Shown one piece after another: positions 53,474 to 64,000 of a stretch of 64,000 bases of DNA. Position 1 is the first letter of the stretch; the number at the start of each line of letters is the position of its first letter. The notes below the pieces were generated by a model. That model did not search any database, had not been told where the DNA came from, and worked only from the letters and a program-made list of their open reading frames with translations. Location: assembly GCF_029837695.1 (NCBI RefSeq), contig NZ_JAOEEA010000009.1, positions 1 to 64,000 on the forward strand, in the 5' to 3' direction. The position numbers were made by a program, and so were the translations under genes. The DNA comes from Pseudomonas sp. GD04019. GTDB taxonomy: Bacteria > Pseudomonadota > Gammaproteobacteria > Pseudomonadales > Pseudomonadaceae.

Positions 53474-54493
53474 TCAGAGCGGCGACTGCGCCCCACTCTC
53501 CTGACGCTGGGCCAGCTGCGCGTCGTCCATGCGATGGGCGCGCAGATGCGGCAGCACGGCAGCCAGCAACGGCTCCTTGAACGCCGCCTGGAAGCGATGG
53601 GCCAGGCCCGGAATCAGCCTCAGCTCGCTGCCCTTTATATGGGCAGCCACATGCACGCCGTGCATAACCGGCAGCAGCGGGTCGGCTGTGCCATGCACCA
53701 CCAGGGTCGGGACCTGCAGGCGATTGAGCAGTTCCACCCGGCTCGGCTCGGCGAGGATCGCCAGGATCTGCCGCTGCACGCCCTGGGGATTGAAGGCGCG
53801 GTCGTAGCTGTACTCGGCCTCCACCAGTAGCTGTGCGCGATCCACCGCAAGGCTCGGACTGCCGAGCGCGGCCAAAAGGTCGGCCTGCTGTTCGATGGCC
53901 GCGGCACGATCCGGCGCCTCGCGCCGCGCCAGCTGCTGCAGCAGGCGCGCATCCGGCGCCGGCAGGCCCGGCGCGCTGGAGCTGGTCATCAGCAGGGTCA
54001 GGCTCTCCACCCGCTGCGGCGCCAGGTCGGCCATGTGCTGAGCAATCATCCCGCCCATGCTGGCGCCCAGCACGTGGAAGCGCTGCACGCCCAACACATC
54101 CATCAGCCCCAGGGCATCGCCGGCCATGTCGCGCAACGAATAGGGCGCGGCGGCGCCGAGTCCCAACTGATAGCTGAGCAGCTCATAGCCCAGGCTCACC
54201 GACGGTGCCTCGCCGCGCCAGGCAGACAGGCCGACATCGCGATTGTCGAAACGGATCACCCGGAAGCCCTGCTCGCACAGGCGCGCGAGCACCTCATCGG
54301 GCCAGTGGATCAGCTGGCCGCCAAGCCCCATGACCAGCAGCAACGCCGGGTCGCTGTCGCGACCGATGCTCTGGTAGGCCAGGCGCACCTCGCCGACATC
54401 CGCCGTGGCGGTCGGCACCTGCAGATCACAGCGAGAAACCGCAAAGGACGGCAAGCCGCACAGCAGCGCGACGAAGAAGAGCAACGCACGCAT
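53474..54493 (-). CDS. Alpha/beta hydrolase, exported
   Basis: 339 residues with signal peptide ([18 protein letters not shown]). The fold is clear: [20 protein letters not shown] (oxyanion region), [15 protein letters not shown], nucleophile elbow [14 protein letters not shown] (Ser), acid in [10 protein letters not shown] and His in PGLAHRFQ. These proteins act as esterases or lipases on unknown substrates. The ATG at 54493 fits the signal peptide; the open frame continues upstream with non-protein-like sequence. It lies between glpD (convergent, stop codons touching) and the RstB-like kinase gene (same strand, 118 bp). Confidence 0.88.
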   Translation of the reverse strand: MRALLFFVALLCGLPSFAVSRCDLQVPTATADVGEVRLAYQSIGRDSDPALLLVMGLGGQLIHWPDEVLARLCEQGFRVIRFDNRDVGLSAWRGEAPSVSLGYELLSYQLGLGAAAPYSLRDMAGDALGLMDVLGVQRFHVLGASMGGMIAQHMADLAPQRVESLTLLMTSSSAPGLPAPDARLLQQLARREAPDRAAAIEQQADLLAALGSPSLAVDRAQLLVEAEYSYDRAFNPQGVQRQILAILAEPSRVELLNRLQVPTLVVHGTADPLLPVMHGVHVAAHIKGSELRLIPGLAHRFQAAFKEPLLAAVLPHLRAHRMDDAQLAQRQESGAQSPL

Positions 54494-54611
54494 CGAGAAC
54501 ACCCAGAACGCAGAACCCCAGTGAAGCGCGAGTCTGCGGATGTTCGTGCGTTGGCGCTGCCACAGTTCGATGACAATTTGATGAAGGGTGCCGAACGGTA
54601 GTGACTCGCTC

Positions 54612-56231
54612 TCAGAGCGGCTCCGATTCCGCCGGCTGCTCACGCGGCCATACCAGGCTGAAGTGGGCGCCGCCGAGGTTGGCGCTACGACCGACATGGG
54701 CGCGGCCGGCGTGCCAGTAGATGATCCGGCGCACGATGGACAGGCCCAGGCCGTGGCCGCCGGAGGCGCGAGTGCGGCTGTCGTCCAGGCGCAGGAAGGG
54801 GGTGAAGATGCGCTCCCAGGCGTCCTCGGGCACGCCGGGGCCGTCGTCCTCCACATCCACCCGGCAGCGCTCCGGGCCGATGTTATAGGTCAGACGCACC
54901 CGGGCATCGGCATGGCGCATGGCGTTGCTCACCAGGTTCTGCAGGGCGCGGTGCAGGTAGCGCGGCTCGGCTTCCACCAAGGCGCTGCCGTCCGGGGCAT
55001 CGCGGCACTGGCCGCGGTCGACGCGGATATCGGCACGCAGCGGCGCCAGTTCCTTGATCACCTGGTCGAGCAGCGCGCGCAGGTCCACCCGTTGGTAGAT
55101 CAGCTCCGGCGAGCCCTGCTCCAGGCGGGCGTAGACCAGCATCTCGTCGACCAACTTGTCCAGCTCCTGGATGTCGCCGTCCATGCCGTCCATGTACTTG
55201 CGCCGCGCCTCGTCGCTGTCGGCGTCACCGACCATCTCCAGGCCGAAGCGCAGCCGCGCCACCGGCGTGCGCAACTCGTGAGACACGGCACGGACCATCT
55301 CGCGCTGCACGTTGAGCAGGCGCTGCAGCTGCTCGGCCATGGCATTGAAGGTGGCCGCCAGGCGCCCCACTGAGTCGGCGCCCTGGGTCGGCGCGCGGGC
55401 ATCCAGGCGGCCACTGGCCAGGTGCGAGGCGGCGTTTTCCAGGGCCAGCAGGCGGCGCTCCAGGCGCCGCACCAATAGATAGAGGATCAGCCCGGTAAGG
55501 GTCAGGCCGAGCACGCCGATCAGCACCAGCAGCTCGGTCGGATAGGGATTCATCTGGTAGATCGGGCCCACCTCCAGCACCCAGGGCGTGCCGACCATGC
55601 CGGCGATCACGCGGATCGAGTCACCGCCCTTGCCCAGCGCCAGCACGGTGTCGCCCTCGTCCACCCGACGCTGCTGGTCCTCGTCCAAGTCGACCTTCTC
55701 CAGGGTCACCAGGCGCAAGTCGAAGCCGAACTGCTTCTCTTCCTTCAAGGCCGCCAGTCGCTTGGGCTGCTCGACGATGGGGTAACGCACCAGCTCGTCC
55801 ATCAGCAGATAGACGGTGGCGCGCGCCAGCTGCTCGCTGATCTGCTCCACTTCGGTGGTCAGCACCAGTTGTTGCTCGGCGCTGACCAAGGCATAGACCC
55901 GCGCCGCGTGCGGGCCGGTCTGTTCCACCAGCACCTGTCCACGCAGCAGACGCCCGCGGGCGCGGCCGTCTAGCGGCTCGGCGGTCAACTGCTGCAGTTC
56001 CAGCGACACGCCGATCAGCCGACTCCAGGTCACCAGCGCCCGGCGCCGGTCCACCTCCCCCATCGGCTGCAGGCTGTCTGCCATCAGGCGGAAGGTGCCG
56101 CGCGCCAGCTGCTCACGGTACTGATCGCTGCGCACCTCGTTGGTCAGCTGCAGGGCGCCGACGCCGAGCAGCGCGACCAGCACCAGGGCGGCGATGATGC
56201 CGCCATAGATGCGCAGGAAGATGGTGTTCAT
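54612..56231 (-). CDS. RstB-like sensor histidine kinase
   Basis: 539 residues: TM1 (about 8-30), a periplasmic sensor domain (about 31-235), TM2 (about 236-257, ELLVLIGVLGLTLTGLILYL), HAMP (about 258-312), DHp with phospho-His in AVSHELRTPVARLRFGLEMV, and ATPase with NLVSNAMRHA, DVEDDGPGVP and ASGGHGLGLSIV. It matches the kinase next to nrdA in P. aeruginosa (PA1158 by my recollection). The signal is unknown. The start overlaps the regulator gene's stop by four bases, so it is translationally coupled to its partner. Confidence 0.9.
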   Translation of the reverse strand: MNTIFLRIYGGIIAALVLVALLGVGALQLTNEVRSDQYREQLARGTFRLMADSLQPMGEVDRRRALVTWSRLIGVSLELQQLTAEPLDGRARGRLLRGQVLVEQTGPHAARVYALVSAEQQLVLTTEVEQISEQLARATVYLLMDELVRYPIVEQPKRLAALKEEKQFGFDLRLVTLEKVDLDEDQQRRVDEGDTVLALGKGGDSIRVIAGMVGTPWVLEVGPIYQMNPYPTELLVLIGVLGLTLTGLILYLLVRRLERRLLALENAASHLASGRLDARAPTQGADSVGRLAATFNAMAEQLQRLLNVQREMVRAVSHELRTPVARLRFGLEMVGDADSDEARRKYMDGMDGDIQELDKLVDEMLVYARLEQGSPELIYQRVDLRALLDQVIKELAPLRADIRVDRGQCRDAPDGSALVEAEPRYLHRALQNLVSNAMRHADARVRLTYNIGPERCRVDVEDDGPGVPEDAWERIFTPFLRLDDSRTRASGGHGLGLSIVRRIIYWHAGRAHVGRSANLGGAHFSLVWPREQPAESEPL

Positions 56232-56953
56232 TGCAGCGCGCTGGCGGCCTCGGCGACGAACAGGTAGCCCTTGCTGCGCACGGTCTTGATCAGGCGCGGG
56301 TGCATCGGATCATCACCGATCTTTGGGCGGATGCGCGAGATGCGCACATCAATCGAGCGGTCCTGACCGTCATACTCGATGCCGCGCAGGGCGGTGAAGA
56401 TTTCCTCGCGGGACAGAATCCGCCCGGCATTGGCTACCAGCAGCCAGAGCAGGTCGAACTCGGCGCTGGTCAGCTCGATGCCCTCGCCGCGCAACCAGGC
56501 CTCGCGCATGGCGCTGTCGATCACCAGCGGGCCGAACTCCAGGCGCCGCTGGTTTTCCGCCGTCGGCGCCTCGCTCACGCCCTCGCTGCGCCGCAACAGG
56601 GCACGGATGCGCGCCAGCAGCACACGCGGGCGCACCGGCTTGCACACATAGTCGTCGGCGCCCATCTCCAGGCCGAGCACTTCGTCCATGTCATCGGTAC
56701 GCGCGGTGAGCATCAGGATCGGCCCGGCGAACTGGCCCCGCACCTTGCGGCAGATGGACAGGCCGTCCTCGCCCGGCAGCATCAGGTCGAGCACCACCAG
56801 GTCCGGCTGCTCCTTGAGGATGCGTGCCGCGGCCCGGGCGCCATCGGATTCGATCGCCACCTGCAGGCCATTGCCTTGCAGGTACTCCTGGGTCAACTCC
56901 GCCAGCCGCTGATCGTCCTCGACGATCAGGATTTGCCAGGCCTCTTGCTCCAC
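56228..56953 (-). CDS. RstA-like OmpR-family response regulator
   Basis: 241 residues. Receiver: acidic pair in ILIVEDDQRLAEL, phospho-acceptor Asp in LVVLDLMLPGEDG and Lys in DDYVCKPVRPRVL. Winged helix: LTSAEFDLLWLLVANAGRIL, LRGIEYDGQDRSIDVRISRI, KTVRSKGYLFV. A GTG at 56953 (MEQEAWQILIVEDD) with GGAGAGAG just upstream is the best start; the ATG at 56989 has weaker support and adds 12 residues. An NrdR box lies 76-91 bp upstream, suggesting that this pair may be linked to control of ribonucleotide reductase. Confidence 0.9.
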   Translation of the reverse strand: MEQEAWQILIVEDDQRLAELTQEYLQGNGLQVAIESDGARAAARILKEQPDLVVLDLMLPGEDGLSICRKVRGQFAGPILMLTARTDDMDEVLGLEMGADDYVCKPVRPRVLLARIRALLRRSEGVSEAPTAENQRRLEFGPLVIDSAMREAWLRGEGIELTSAEFDLLWLLVANAGRILSREEIFTALRGIEYDGQDRSIDVRISRIRPKIGDDPMHPRLIKTVRSKGYLFVAEAASALQ

Positions 56954-57028
56954 GAACTCTCTCCAGCGGAAACGCCATAGTGGCGGCATTGTAACAACCG
57001 CGAACGGTTAGCACAGCGCATGCCAGAA

Positions 57029-57044
57029 ACACTAGATATTGTGT
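57029..57044. promoter_or_regulatory. NrdR box between the RstAB-like genes and nrdA
   Basis: ACACTAGATATTGTGT matches the NrdR consensus ACACWATATATWGTGT closely. No partner box is found at the usual 31-bp spacing. It is 76 bp from the regulator start and 587 bp from nrdA. Confidence 0.6.
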
Positions 57045-57150
57045 TAGCTTCCGCGCCGGCCGAATACTTTTCCCGGCCGGCGAACCCGCTCGCCAAGGTC
57101 GACGAACGGTAGAAGCCAGGGTTCATGGGGCCTGCCGCGATTCCCGCGGA

Positions 57151-57183
57151 TTTCACCCACAATTCACCCACAAGTTATCCACA
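57151..57183. promoter_or_regulatory. DnaA box cluster upstream of nrdA
   Basis: A perfect DnaA box TTATCCACA (57175-57183) is preceded by two degenerate copies, TTTCACCCACA (57151-57161) and ATTCACCCACA (57162-57172). DnaA control of nrd genes is known in E. coli; here the cluster lies just upstream of the inferred promoter. Confidence 0.6.
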
Positions 57184-57204
57184 GAATTGCTCTCTACCCT
57201 TCCC

Positions 57205-57268
57205 TTGCAATGCCCCCGTTAGCGCATTATCTTGTATCCCCATCGCGCCTCACACCTACATATGGTGT
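57205..57268 (+). promoter_or_regulatory. Putative nrdA promoter and second NrdR-like site
   Basis: TTGCAA (57205-57210), 17 bp, TATCTT (57228-57233) gives a plausible sigma-70 promoter. A weaker NrdR-like repeat, ACACC-TACATAT-GGTGT (57252-57268), lies at the likely start of the transcript, with a lone ACACTA half-site 33 bp further on (57285). Confidence 0.4.
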
Positions 57269-57299
57269 TTTCACGAGGCACCGGACACTAAGAAAAAAG

Positions 57300-57630
57300 A
57301 ATGCAGAGGGGCCCGATCCGCTCGCTACCGGTAGCACTTCACACACATCCGCCGCAGCGGTGGATGGTCGCAGCACGGACAGCGCAGCAAGCCCCCTCAG
57401 ATTCACCGAACAGGTACGCAGCCACAGGCGCCCACCACTATCCCTAGTGGTACAGCCATAGGCTTCGTCACCGACTTTGGAGCCAGGAAGGCGCTTGAAG
57501 TCCGCGCCCTTACTGCCCCAAAGAATGCTTTTCTCGATGCCTGGCTGGAACGCCGGATTTCGTGACGTTTTTCAATGGAATGAACACAAGGCACCTCAGG
57601 TGTCCAAACCAATTAGAAGTGGAGAACCTC
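57300..57630 (+). other. Long structured leader of nrdA
   Basis: About 330 bases with no convincing ORF. CATCCGCC-GCAGC-GGTGGATG (near 57347-57367), ACCACTA-TCCC-TAGTGGT (near 57432-57449) and AGCC-ATA-GGCT (near 57452-57462) are clean hairpins in series. No cobalamin-riboswitch B12 box is visible. Its role is unknown. Confidence 0.4.
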
Positions 57631-60510
<2,880 letters not shown>

Positions 60511-60642
60511 TGAGGGACGCACGAATCTGAGCGGCGCCCGCGTTGTTGCCCGGCAGGTCCGCCCCCATCACGTGCACTAGCACGCTCAGGGGCTCGAACC
60601 TGCCAGGCGCCTAGCGCTCACTCGCTCAGCTTCGCGCTCGCA

Positions 60643-60688
60643 CCGAGTTGCCAAGGTAAACAGCCACAATCAACTCGGACGGTTTTTT
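60643..60688 (+). terminator. Possible weak terminator between nrdA and nrdB
   Basis: CCGAGTTG (60643-60650) pairs with CAACTCGG (60671-60678) around a 20-base loop; six T residues follow after four bases. The long loop makes it weak, so partial read-through into nrdB is likely. The remainder of the 395-bp gap holds a CCCTCTCCC-type palindrome (60690-60722) and a GCCACC/GGTGGC hairpin near 60783-60799; no gene is seen. Confidence 0.4.
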
Positions 60689-60905
60689 CCCTCTCCCCTC
60701 GGGGAGAGGGCCAGGGAGAGGGGGCCAGGCCCCGCGCTAGCTCTCCCCCACGAATACTCCCCTCGCCCGCTCGCGGGCCTGGCGCCACCAGTCGGGTGGC
60801 ACGGCTTTACCCTTGCGTGCAGATCGCAACGGAACATAATCAGAATCACTGGACATTCATACAGGCCGCACAGAACCCGGCCCGATGACCAAGCAGGAGA
60901 CCACC

Positions 60906-62150
60906 ATGCTCAGCTGGGACGAATTCGATAAGGAAGACGCCACCGAGGCGGCCGCCAAGCCCGCCGCTCCCGTCGTCGGCGCCGCCATCGACAAACTGGA
61001 CGACGAAGCCGCCGGCTCCGTGGAAGACGCCCGCGCCGTATCGGCCGACGACTCCGACGCCGTCGCCCGCGCCAAGAAGGCCCTGAACGACCTGGACATC
61101 CAGGAAGGCCTCGACGACCTGGAAGGCGCCAGCGCCCGCGTACACGTCGGCGACAAGCAGATGATCAACGCCCGCGCCGACCTCAACCAGCTCGTACCCT
61201 TCAAGTACGACTGGGCCTGGCAGAAGTATCTGGATGGTTGCGCCAACCACTGGATGCCGCAGGAAGTGAACATGAACGCCGACATCGCTCTGTGGAAGAG
61301 CAAGGACGGCCTCAGCGACGACGAGCGCCGCATCGTCATGCGCAACCTCGGCTTCTTCTCCACCGCCGACAGCCTGGTTGCCAACAACCTGGTGCTGGCC
61401 GTGTACCGCCTGATCACCAACCCCGAGTGCCGCCAATACATCCTGCGCCAGGCCTTCGAAGAGGCGATCCACACCCACGCCTACCAGTACTGCATCGAGT
61501 CACTAGGCATGGATGAAGGCGAGATCTTCAACATGTACCACGAGATCCCGAGCGTGGCGAAGAAGGCCTCCTGGGGCCTCAAGTACACCCGCTCGATCTC
61601 CGACCCGCAGTTCCAGACCGGCACCCCGGAAACCGACCGCCAGTTCCTGCGCAACCTGATCGCCTACTACTGCGTACTGGAAGGCATCTTCTTCTACTGC
61701 GGCTTCACCCAGATTCTCTCCATGGGCCGCCGCAACAAGATGACCGGCACCGCCGAGCAGTTCCAGTACATCCTGCGCGACGAGTCCATGCACCTGAACT
61801 TCGGTATCGACGTGATCAACCAGATCAAGATCGAGAACCCGCATCTGTGGGACGCCCAGATGAAGGACGAAGCGACCCAGATGATCCTGCAGGGCACCCA
61901 GCTGGAAATCGAATACGCACGCGACACCATGCCGCGCGGCGTACTGGGCATGAACGCGGCGATGATGGAGGACTATCTCAAGTTCATCGCCAACCGCCGT
62001 CTGACCCAGATCGGCCTGAAGGAAGAGTACCCAGGCACCAGCAACCCGTTCCCGTGGATGAGCGAGATCATGGACCTGAAGAAGGAGAAGAACTTCTTCG
62101 AGACTCGCGTCATCGAGTATCAGACTGGTGGTGCGTTGAGCTGGGATTGA
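60906..62150 (+). CDS. nrdB: Class Ia ribonucleoside-diphosphate reductase, beta subunit NrdB
   Basis: Diiron-tyrosyl radical subunit, 414 residues, nearly identical in pattern to P. aeruginosa NrdB ([11 protein letters not shown] start, ending [11 protein letters not shown]). Iron ligands lie in [14 protein letters not shown] (ExxH) and [12 protein letters not shown] (ExxH), with earlier acidic ligands before them. The first 80 residues form an Ala/Asp-rich extension typical of pseudomonads ([20 protein letters not shown]). The ATG at 60906 has AGGAG seven bases upstream; a 21-base upstream extension in the same frame is not needed. A strong terminator follows. Confidence 0.98.
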   Translation: MLSWDEFDKEDATEAAAKPAAPVVGAAIDKLDDEAAGSVEDARAVSADDSDAVARAKKALNDLDIQEGLDDLEGASARVHVGDKQMINARADLNQLVPFKYDWAWQKYLDGCANHWMPQEVNMNADIALWKSKDGLSDDERRIVMRNLGFFSTADSLVANNLVLAVYRLITNPECRQYILRQAFEEAIHTHAYQYCIESLGMDEGEIFNMYHEIPSVAKKASWGLKYTRSISDPQFQTGTPETDRQFLRNLIAYYCVLEGIFFYCGFTQILSMGRRNKMTGTAEQFQYILRDESMHLNFGIDVINQIKIENPHLWDAQMKDEATQMILQGTQLEIEYARDTMPRGVLGMNAAMMEDYLKFIANRRLTQIGLKEEYPGTSNPFPWMSEIMDLKKEKNFFETRVIEYQTGGALSWD

Positions 62151-62221
62151 TTCCTGGGTCTAGACCATTAGATTAGAAACGCTTTACCTGAGTACGGATG
62201 TTTGGGGTAGCGAGAGAAACT

Positions 62222-62247
62222 AAAGCCCCGCCTAACGCGGGGCTTTT
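62222..62247 (+). terminator. nrdB rho-independent terminator
   Basis: AAAGCCCCGC (62222-62231) pairs perfectly with GCGGGGCTTT (62237-62246) around CTAAC, and the stem ends in a TTTT run. It lies 72 bp past the nrdB stop codon. Confidence 0.92.
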
Positions 62248-62297
62248 CTATTTGTGTTCCCACAACAAATAACTACCAACATAAGCACGCATGAGAT

Positions 62298-63041
62298 ATG
62301 AGAATCTTACTAACCGCACTATTGATTATTTCAAACATTCCTCTCATCTCATTTGCCTCCGACCTAGATTCAGACAACCTAATTTCAGCCGTACGAACAC
62401 TCTGCCTAGCAGGAGATGAATACCAGATCATTGCAAAAGGCGATGCAGGCCTATCAATATTGAAAAAAGGTGTTAGCGGAGAGGTAAATTTCTCAAAAAG
62501 AAAAATAAATGGCATCACCGATATCAAAGAAGACAAACTCAAATTAAAAGAGCTATCCGAAATCAGAGCTTGTACACAGCCACACATTTAAACCATTCTC
62601 AATCAACTAATTAAAGAGCGAGACAAGCAGCAAACAAGTAAATCAAATACTGAAATACGCGAAACCACAGCGCTGAACCGCTACCTTGAATTCACCAGTT
62701 TCCTATCTACAGATCTAACCACCCTATCCTCTTTAACAGATAGCGAAATAGAAAACCTAAGCGACTCTATAAGCCTAGATGAAATAGAGAAAATAAAGCT
62801 AAAGCACTCAGAGCAAAAAAATCCATCATTTCCAGGATCGCCAATAGATCAAATTACTGCCCTACAAAAGCTTTCTACAACGTGCAAGCACCTCTTAATA
62901 GAGGGAACCCCAGTAGAACTTATGCACGGAGAGCCATCATTACAAGATGCAGTAAGGGTCAAAGTTCTAGATGGACAGTGCGAAGGAAAAACCGGCTGGG
63001 TTCCATATACTAACCTGAGAAGTGTTTCATCCAAAATATAA
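62298..63041 (+). pseudogene. AT-rich exported protein gene interrupted by an in-frame TAA
   Basis: The first frame (62298-62591, 97 residues) has a signal peptide (MRILLTALLIISNIPLISFA) and ends RACTQPHI-TAA. The same frame continues without another stop from 62592 to 63041 for 149 codons: TILNQLIKERDKQQ, an acidic helical middle, then a C-terminal SH3-like domain (CKHLLIEGTPVELMHGEPSL ... GKTGWVPYTNLRSV). The second half has no start codon or ribosome site near its beginning, so one ancestral 247-codon gene with a nonsense mutation at codon 98 is the simplest reading. GC content is far below the neighbours, which suggests recent transfer. Function is unknown. Confidence 0.65.
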
Positions 63042-63162
63042 GCACTTACTCCATACATGGCATTCAAAATCCCTCACCGGCCCGGATACTCGTAGAATGG
63101 GCAATGACCTGCCTGCCCATTATTAGAACAACAAGAAACTCCGATTTGGCTACATACACGCC

Positions 63163-63497
63163 GTAGCCGTTCCGGGGGCCGGCTTACAAGGGCCATCCCT
63201 GCCCCTTTAAGCCTCTCGCCGCATTCATGCAACTCTCCCTCCTACTTAACACCTCCACTCGACTTACTGACGGGGACTTAGGCCTTGAGTTGCCTGGTGT
63301 TTTTTCTGGGCGCTTCACGCTTTGATCGTTCCCAAGCTCCACGTGAGATTGGGCCAATAAATTACTTTCAGGCAACGCCAAACGCCCCTCCAGAAGGGGG
63401 AGTGGAATCGTTGTCGAAGGGGTTGAGCGGCATGGATGCCACGAGAGGCGCGATGGGCCAGGGACGGCCCTTCGCGCCGAGCCCCTGGAGCGGCGAT
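63163..63497. mobile_element. MITE-like element bounded by inverted repeats of about 65 bp
   Basis: The sequence at 63430-63472 (GCATGGATGCCACGAGAGGC ... CAGGGACGGCCCTT) recurs inverted at 63188-63230 (reverse complement GCATGAATGCGGCGAGAGGC ... CAGGGATGGCCCTT). The similarity extends about 25 bases further outwards on each side (CCGGCCCCCGGAACGGC versus CCGAGCCCCTGGAGCGGC). The 200 bp between hold no gene. It may be a non-autonomous element or a pair of dispersed palindromic repeats. Nothing else is seen in the gap 63042-63520. Confidence 0.45.
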
Positions 63498-63521
63498 GGA
63501 GCAAGTAGCCTGGATATCCTC

Positions 63522-63597
63522 GGTGGAAAACGCTTTGCGGTTTTCCACCCTACGCAGGTCGGCTTTTGTAGGGTGGACAACGCGAAGCTTGTCCACC
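63522..63597. repeat. REP doublet next to the RAYT gene
   Basis: GGTGGAAAA...TTTTCCACC (63522-63549) and GGTGGACAA...TTGTCCACC (63572-63597) are two hairpins. Between them, CCACCCTAC and GTAGGGTGG face each other. This is the usual target arrangement of the adjacent transposase. Confidence 0.8.
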
Positions 63598-63635
63598 ATG
63601 GTTTCCGGCAACGCACTGCTCAAGGATGAGCCGCC

Positions 63636-64000
63636 ATGCCCGATTACCGCCGCGCTCGTGTGCCAGGCGCGACTTACTTCTTTACCGTGAATCTACGCGA
63701 CCGCAGCTGCGACCTGCTGATCCGCGAAATCGACTTGCTGCGCGATACGGTACGGGCCACCAAGGCCCGCCATCCCTTTCATATCAATGCCTGGGTAGTG
63801 CTACCCGAACACATGCACTGTATGTGGACGTTGCCGGAAGGCGATACCGACTTCGCGCTGCGCTGGAAAGTGATCAAGTTCGGTTTCTCCCGACGCCTGC
63901 CAAGCCATGAAACACTCACCGCCACACAACGCAAACGTGGCGAGCGCGGCATCTGGCAACGACGCTACTGGGAACATCTGATCCGCGACAATCAGGACTA
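63636..64000 (+). CDS. REP-associated tyrosine transposase (RAYT), 3' end beyond the window
   Basis: Y1/HUH-type single-strand transposase that mobilises REP doublets. The 121 visible codons read MPDYRRARVPGATYFFTVNL, then NAWVVLPEHMHCMWTLPEGD with the HUH metal motif H-M-H, and FSRRLPSHETLTATQRKRGE with RYWEHLIRDNQD just before the catalytic tyrosine expected in this family. It starts 39 bp after the REP doublet, which is typical of RAYT loci. The frame is open to the window edge. ATG at 63636 has weak upstream signals (GATGAGCCGCC). Confidence 0.9.
   Translation, partial: MPDYRRARVPGATYFFTVNLRDRSCDLLIREIDLLRDTVRATKARHPFHINAWVVLPEHMHCMWTLPEGDTDFALRWKVIKFGFSRRLPSHETLTATQRKRGERGIWQRRYWEHLIRDNQD

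Noticed and set aside
57300..57630. Cobalamin riboswitch in the nrdA leader
   Set aside because: Hairpins are present but no B12-box-like segment or the expected GCCACTG-type core arrangement; nrdAB is a class Ia, B12-independent enzyme.
60580..60625. tRNA-like T-arm (GGTTCGAGCCCC on the minus strand)
   Set aside because: The surrounding bases do not form acceptor, D or anticodon arms, and the T stem itself is imperfect.

Overview
The window is a GC-rich chromosomal segment of a Pseudomonas species, most like the P. aeruginosa / P. alcaligenes / P. mendocina side of the genus. The evidence is the pseudomonad-specific oprH-phoP-phoQ operon, a PcpS-type phosphopantetheinyl transferase, an assimilatory nirBD cluster that includes a PP2C/kinase protein, argF followed by an ABC ATPase, an RstAB-like two-component pair beside nrdAB, and pseudomonad REP sequences with a RAYT transposase. 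Nearly all of it is ordinary core genome. No plasmid, prophage or CRISPR is seen.

Layout. 1-6.2 kb: an aerotaxis receptor (cut by the window edge), aceK, a candidate small RNA/small ORF, dctA with a readable sigma-54 promoter and tandem upstream sites, and a ModE-type molybdate regulator. 6.3-17.3 kb: nitrate assimilation. A nitrate reductase fused to a CysJ-like flavoprotein lies on the minus strand; nirB, nirD, a formate/nitrite-type channel and a PP2C-phosphatase/Ser-Thr kinase fusion lie on the plus strand. The leaders of both transcription units carry the same hexaloop hairpin, followed by a terminator-like hairpin, which points to NasT (ANTAR) antitermination. 17.3-19.7 kb: an AraC-type regulator, an unknown protein and an M23 peptidase. 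19.7-21.4 kb: a low-GC run of three small unknown genes, each followed by an attC-like site and preceded by an attI-like site. This is a cassette array with no integrase in the window. 21.4-25.6 kb: an isochorismatase-fold hydrolase, broken coding fragments, a membrane protein and phoQ-phoP-oprH with four PhoP half-sites. 25.6-35.8 kb: DUF502, serine hydrolase, dienelactone hydrolase, pcpS, metE/metR, an FMN glutamate-synthase-like protein, GST and VOC genes. 36-48.7 kb: a bifunctional penicillin-binding protein, grxD, solute-binding proteins, a molybdopterin oxidoreductase, argF plus ABC ATPase, PhzF and a porin. 48.8-53.5 kb: the glycerol regulon (ybaK-glpK and glpR, glpD) with GlpR-like operators. 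53.5-62.2 kb: an alpha/beta hydrolase, the RstAB-like pair and nrdA/nrdB with NrdR and DnaA sites. 62.3-64 kb: an AT-rich gene split by an in-frame stop codon, a MITE-like inverted repeat, a REP doublet and the start of a RAYT transposase.

How the parts work together. ModE and the molybdopterin enzymes link molybdenum to nitrate use. NasT-type leaders would switch nitrate reductase and nitrite reductase on together. GlpR controls glycerol kinase and glycerol-3-phosphate dehydrogenase from two divergent units. NrdR and DnaA would tie ribonucleotide reductase to the cell cycle. The least ordinary features are the integrase-less cassette array, the shared nas leader hairpins, an internal ribosome-binding site at the domain junction of the nitrate reductase fusion, and two candidate orphan small RNAs with clear terminators.
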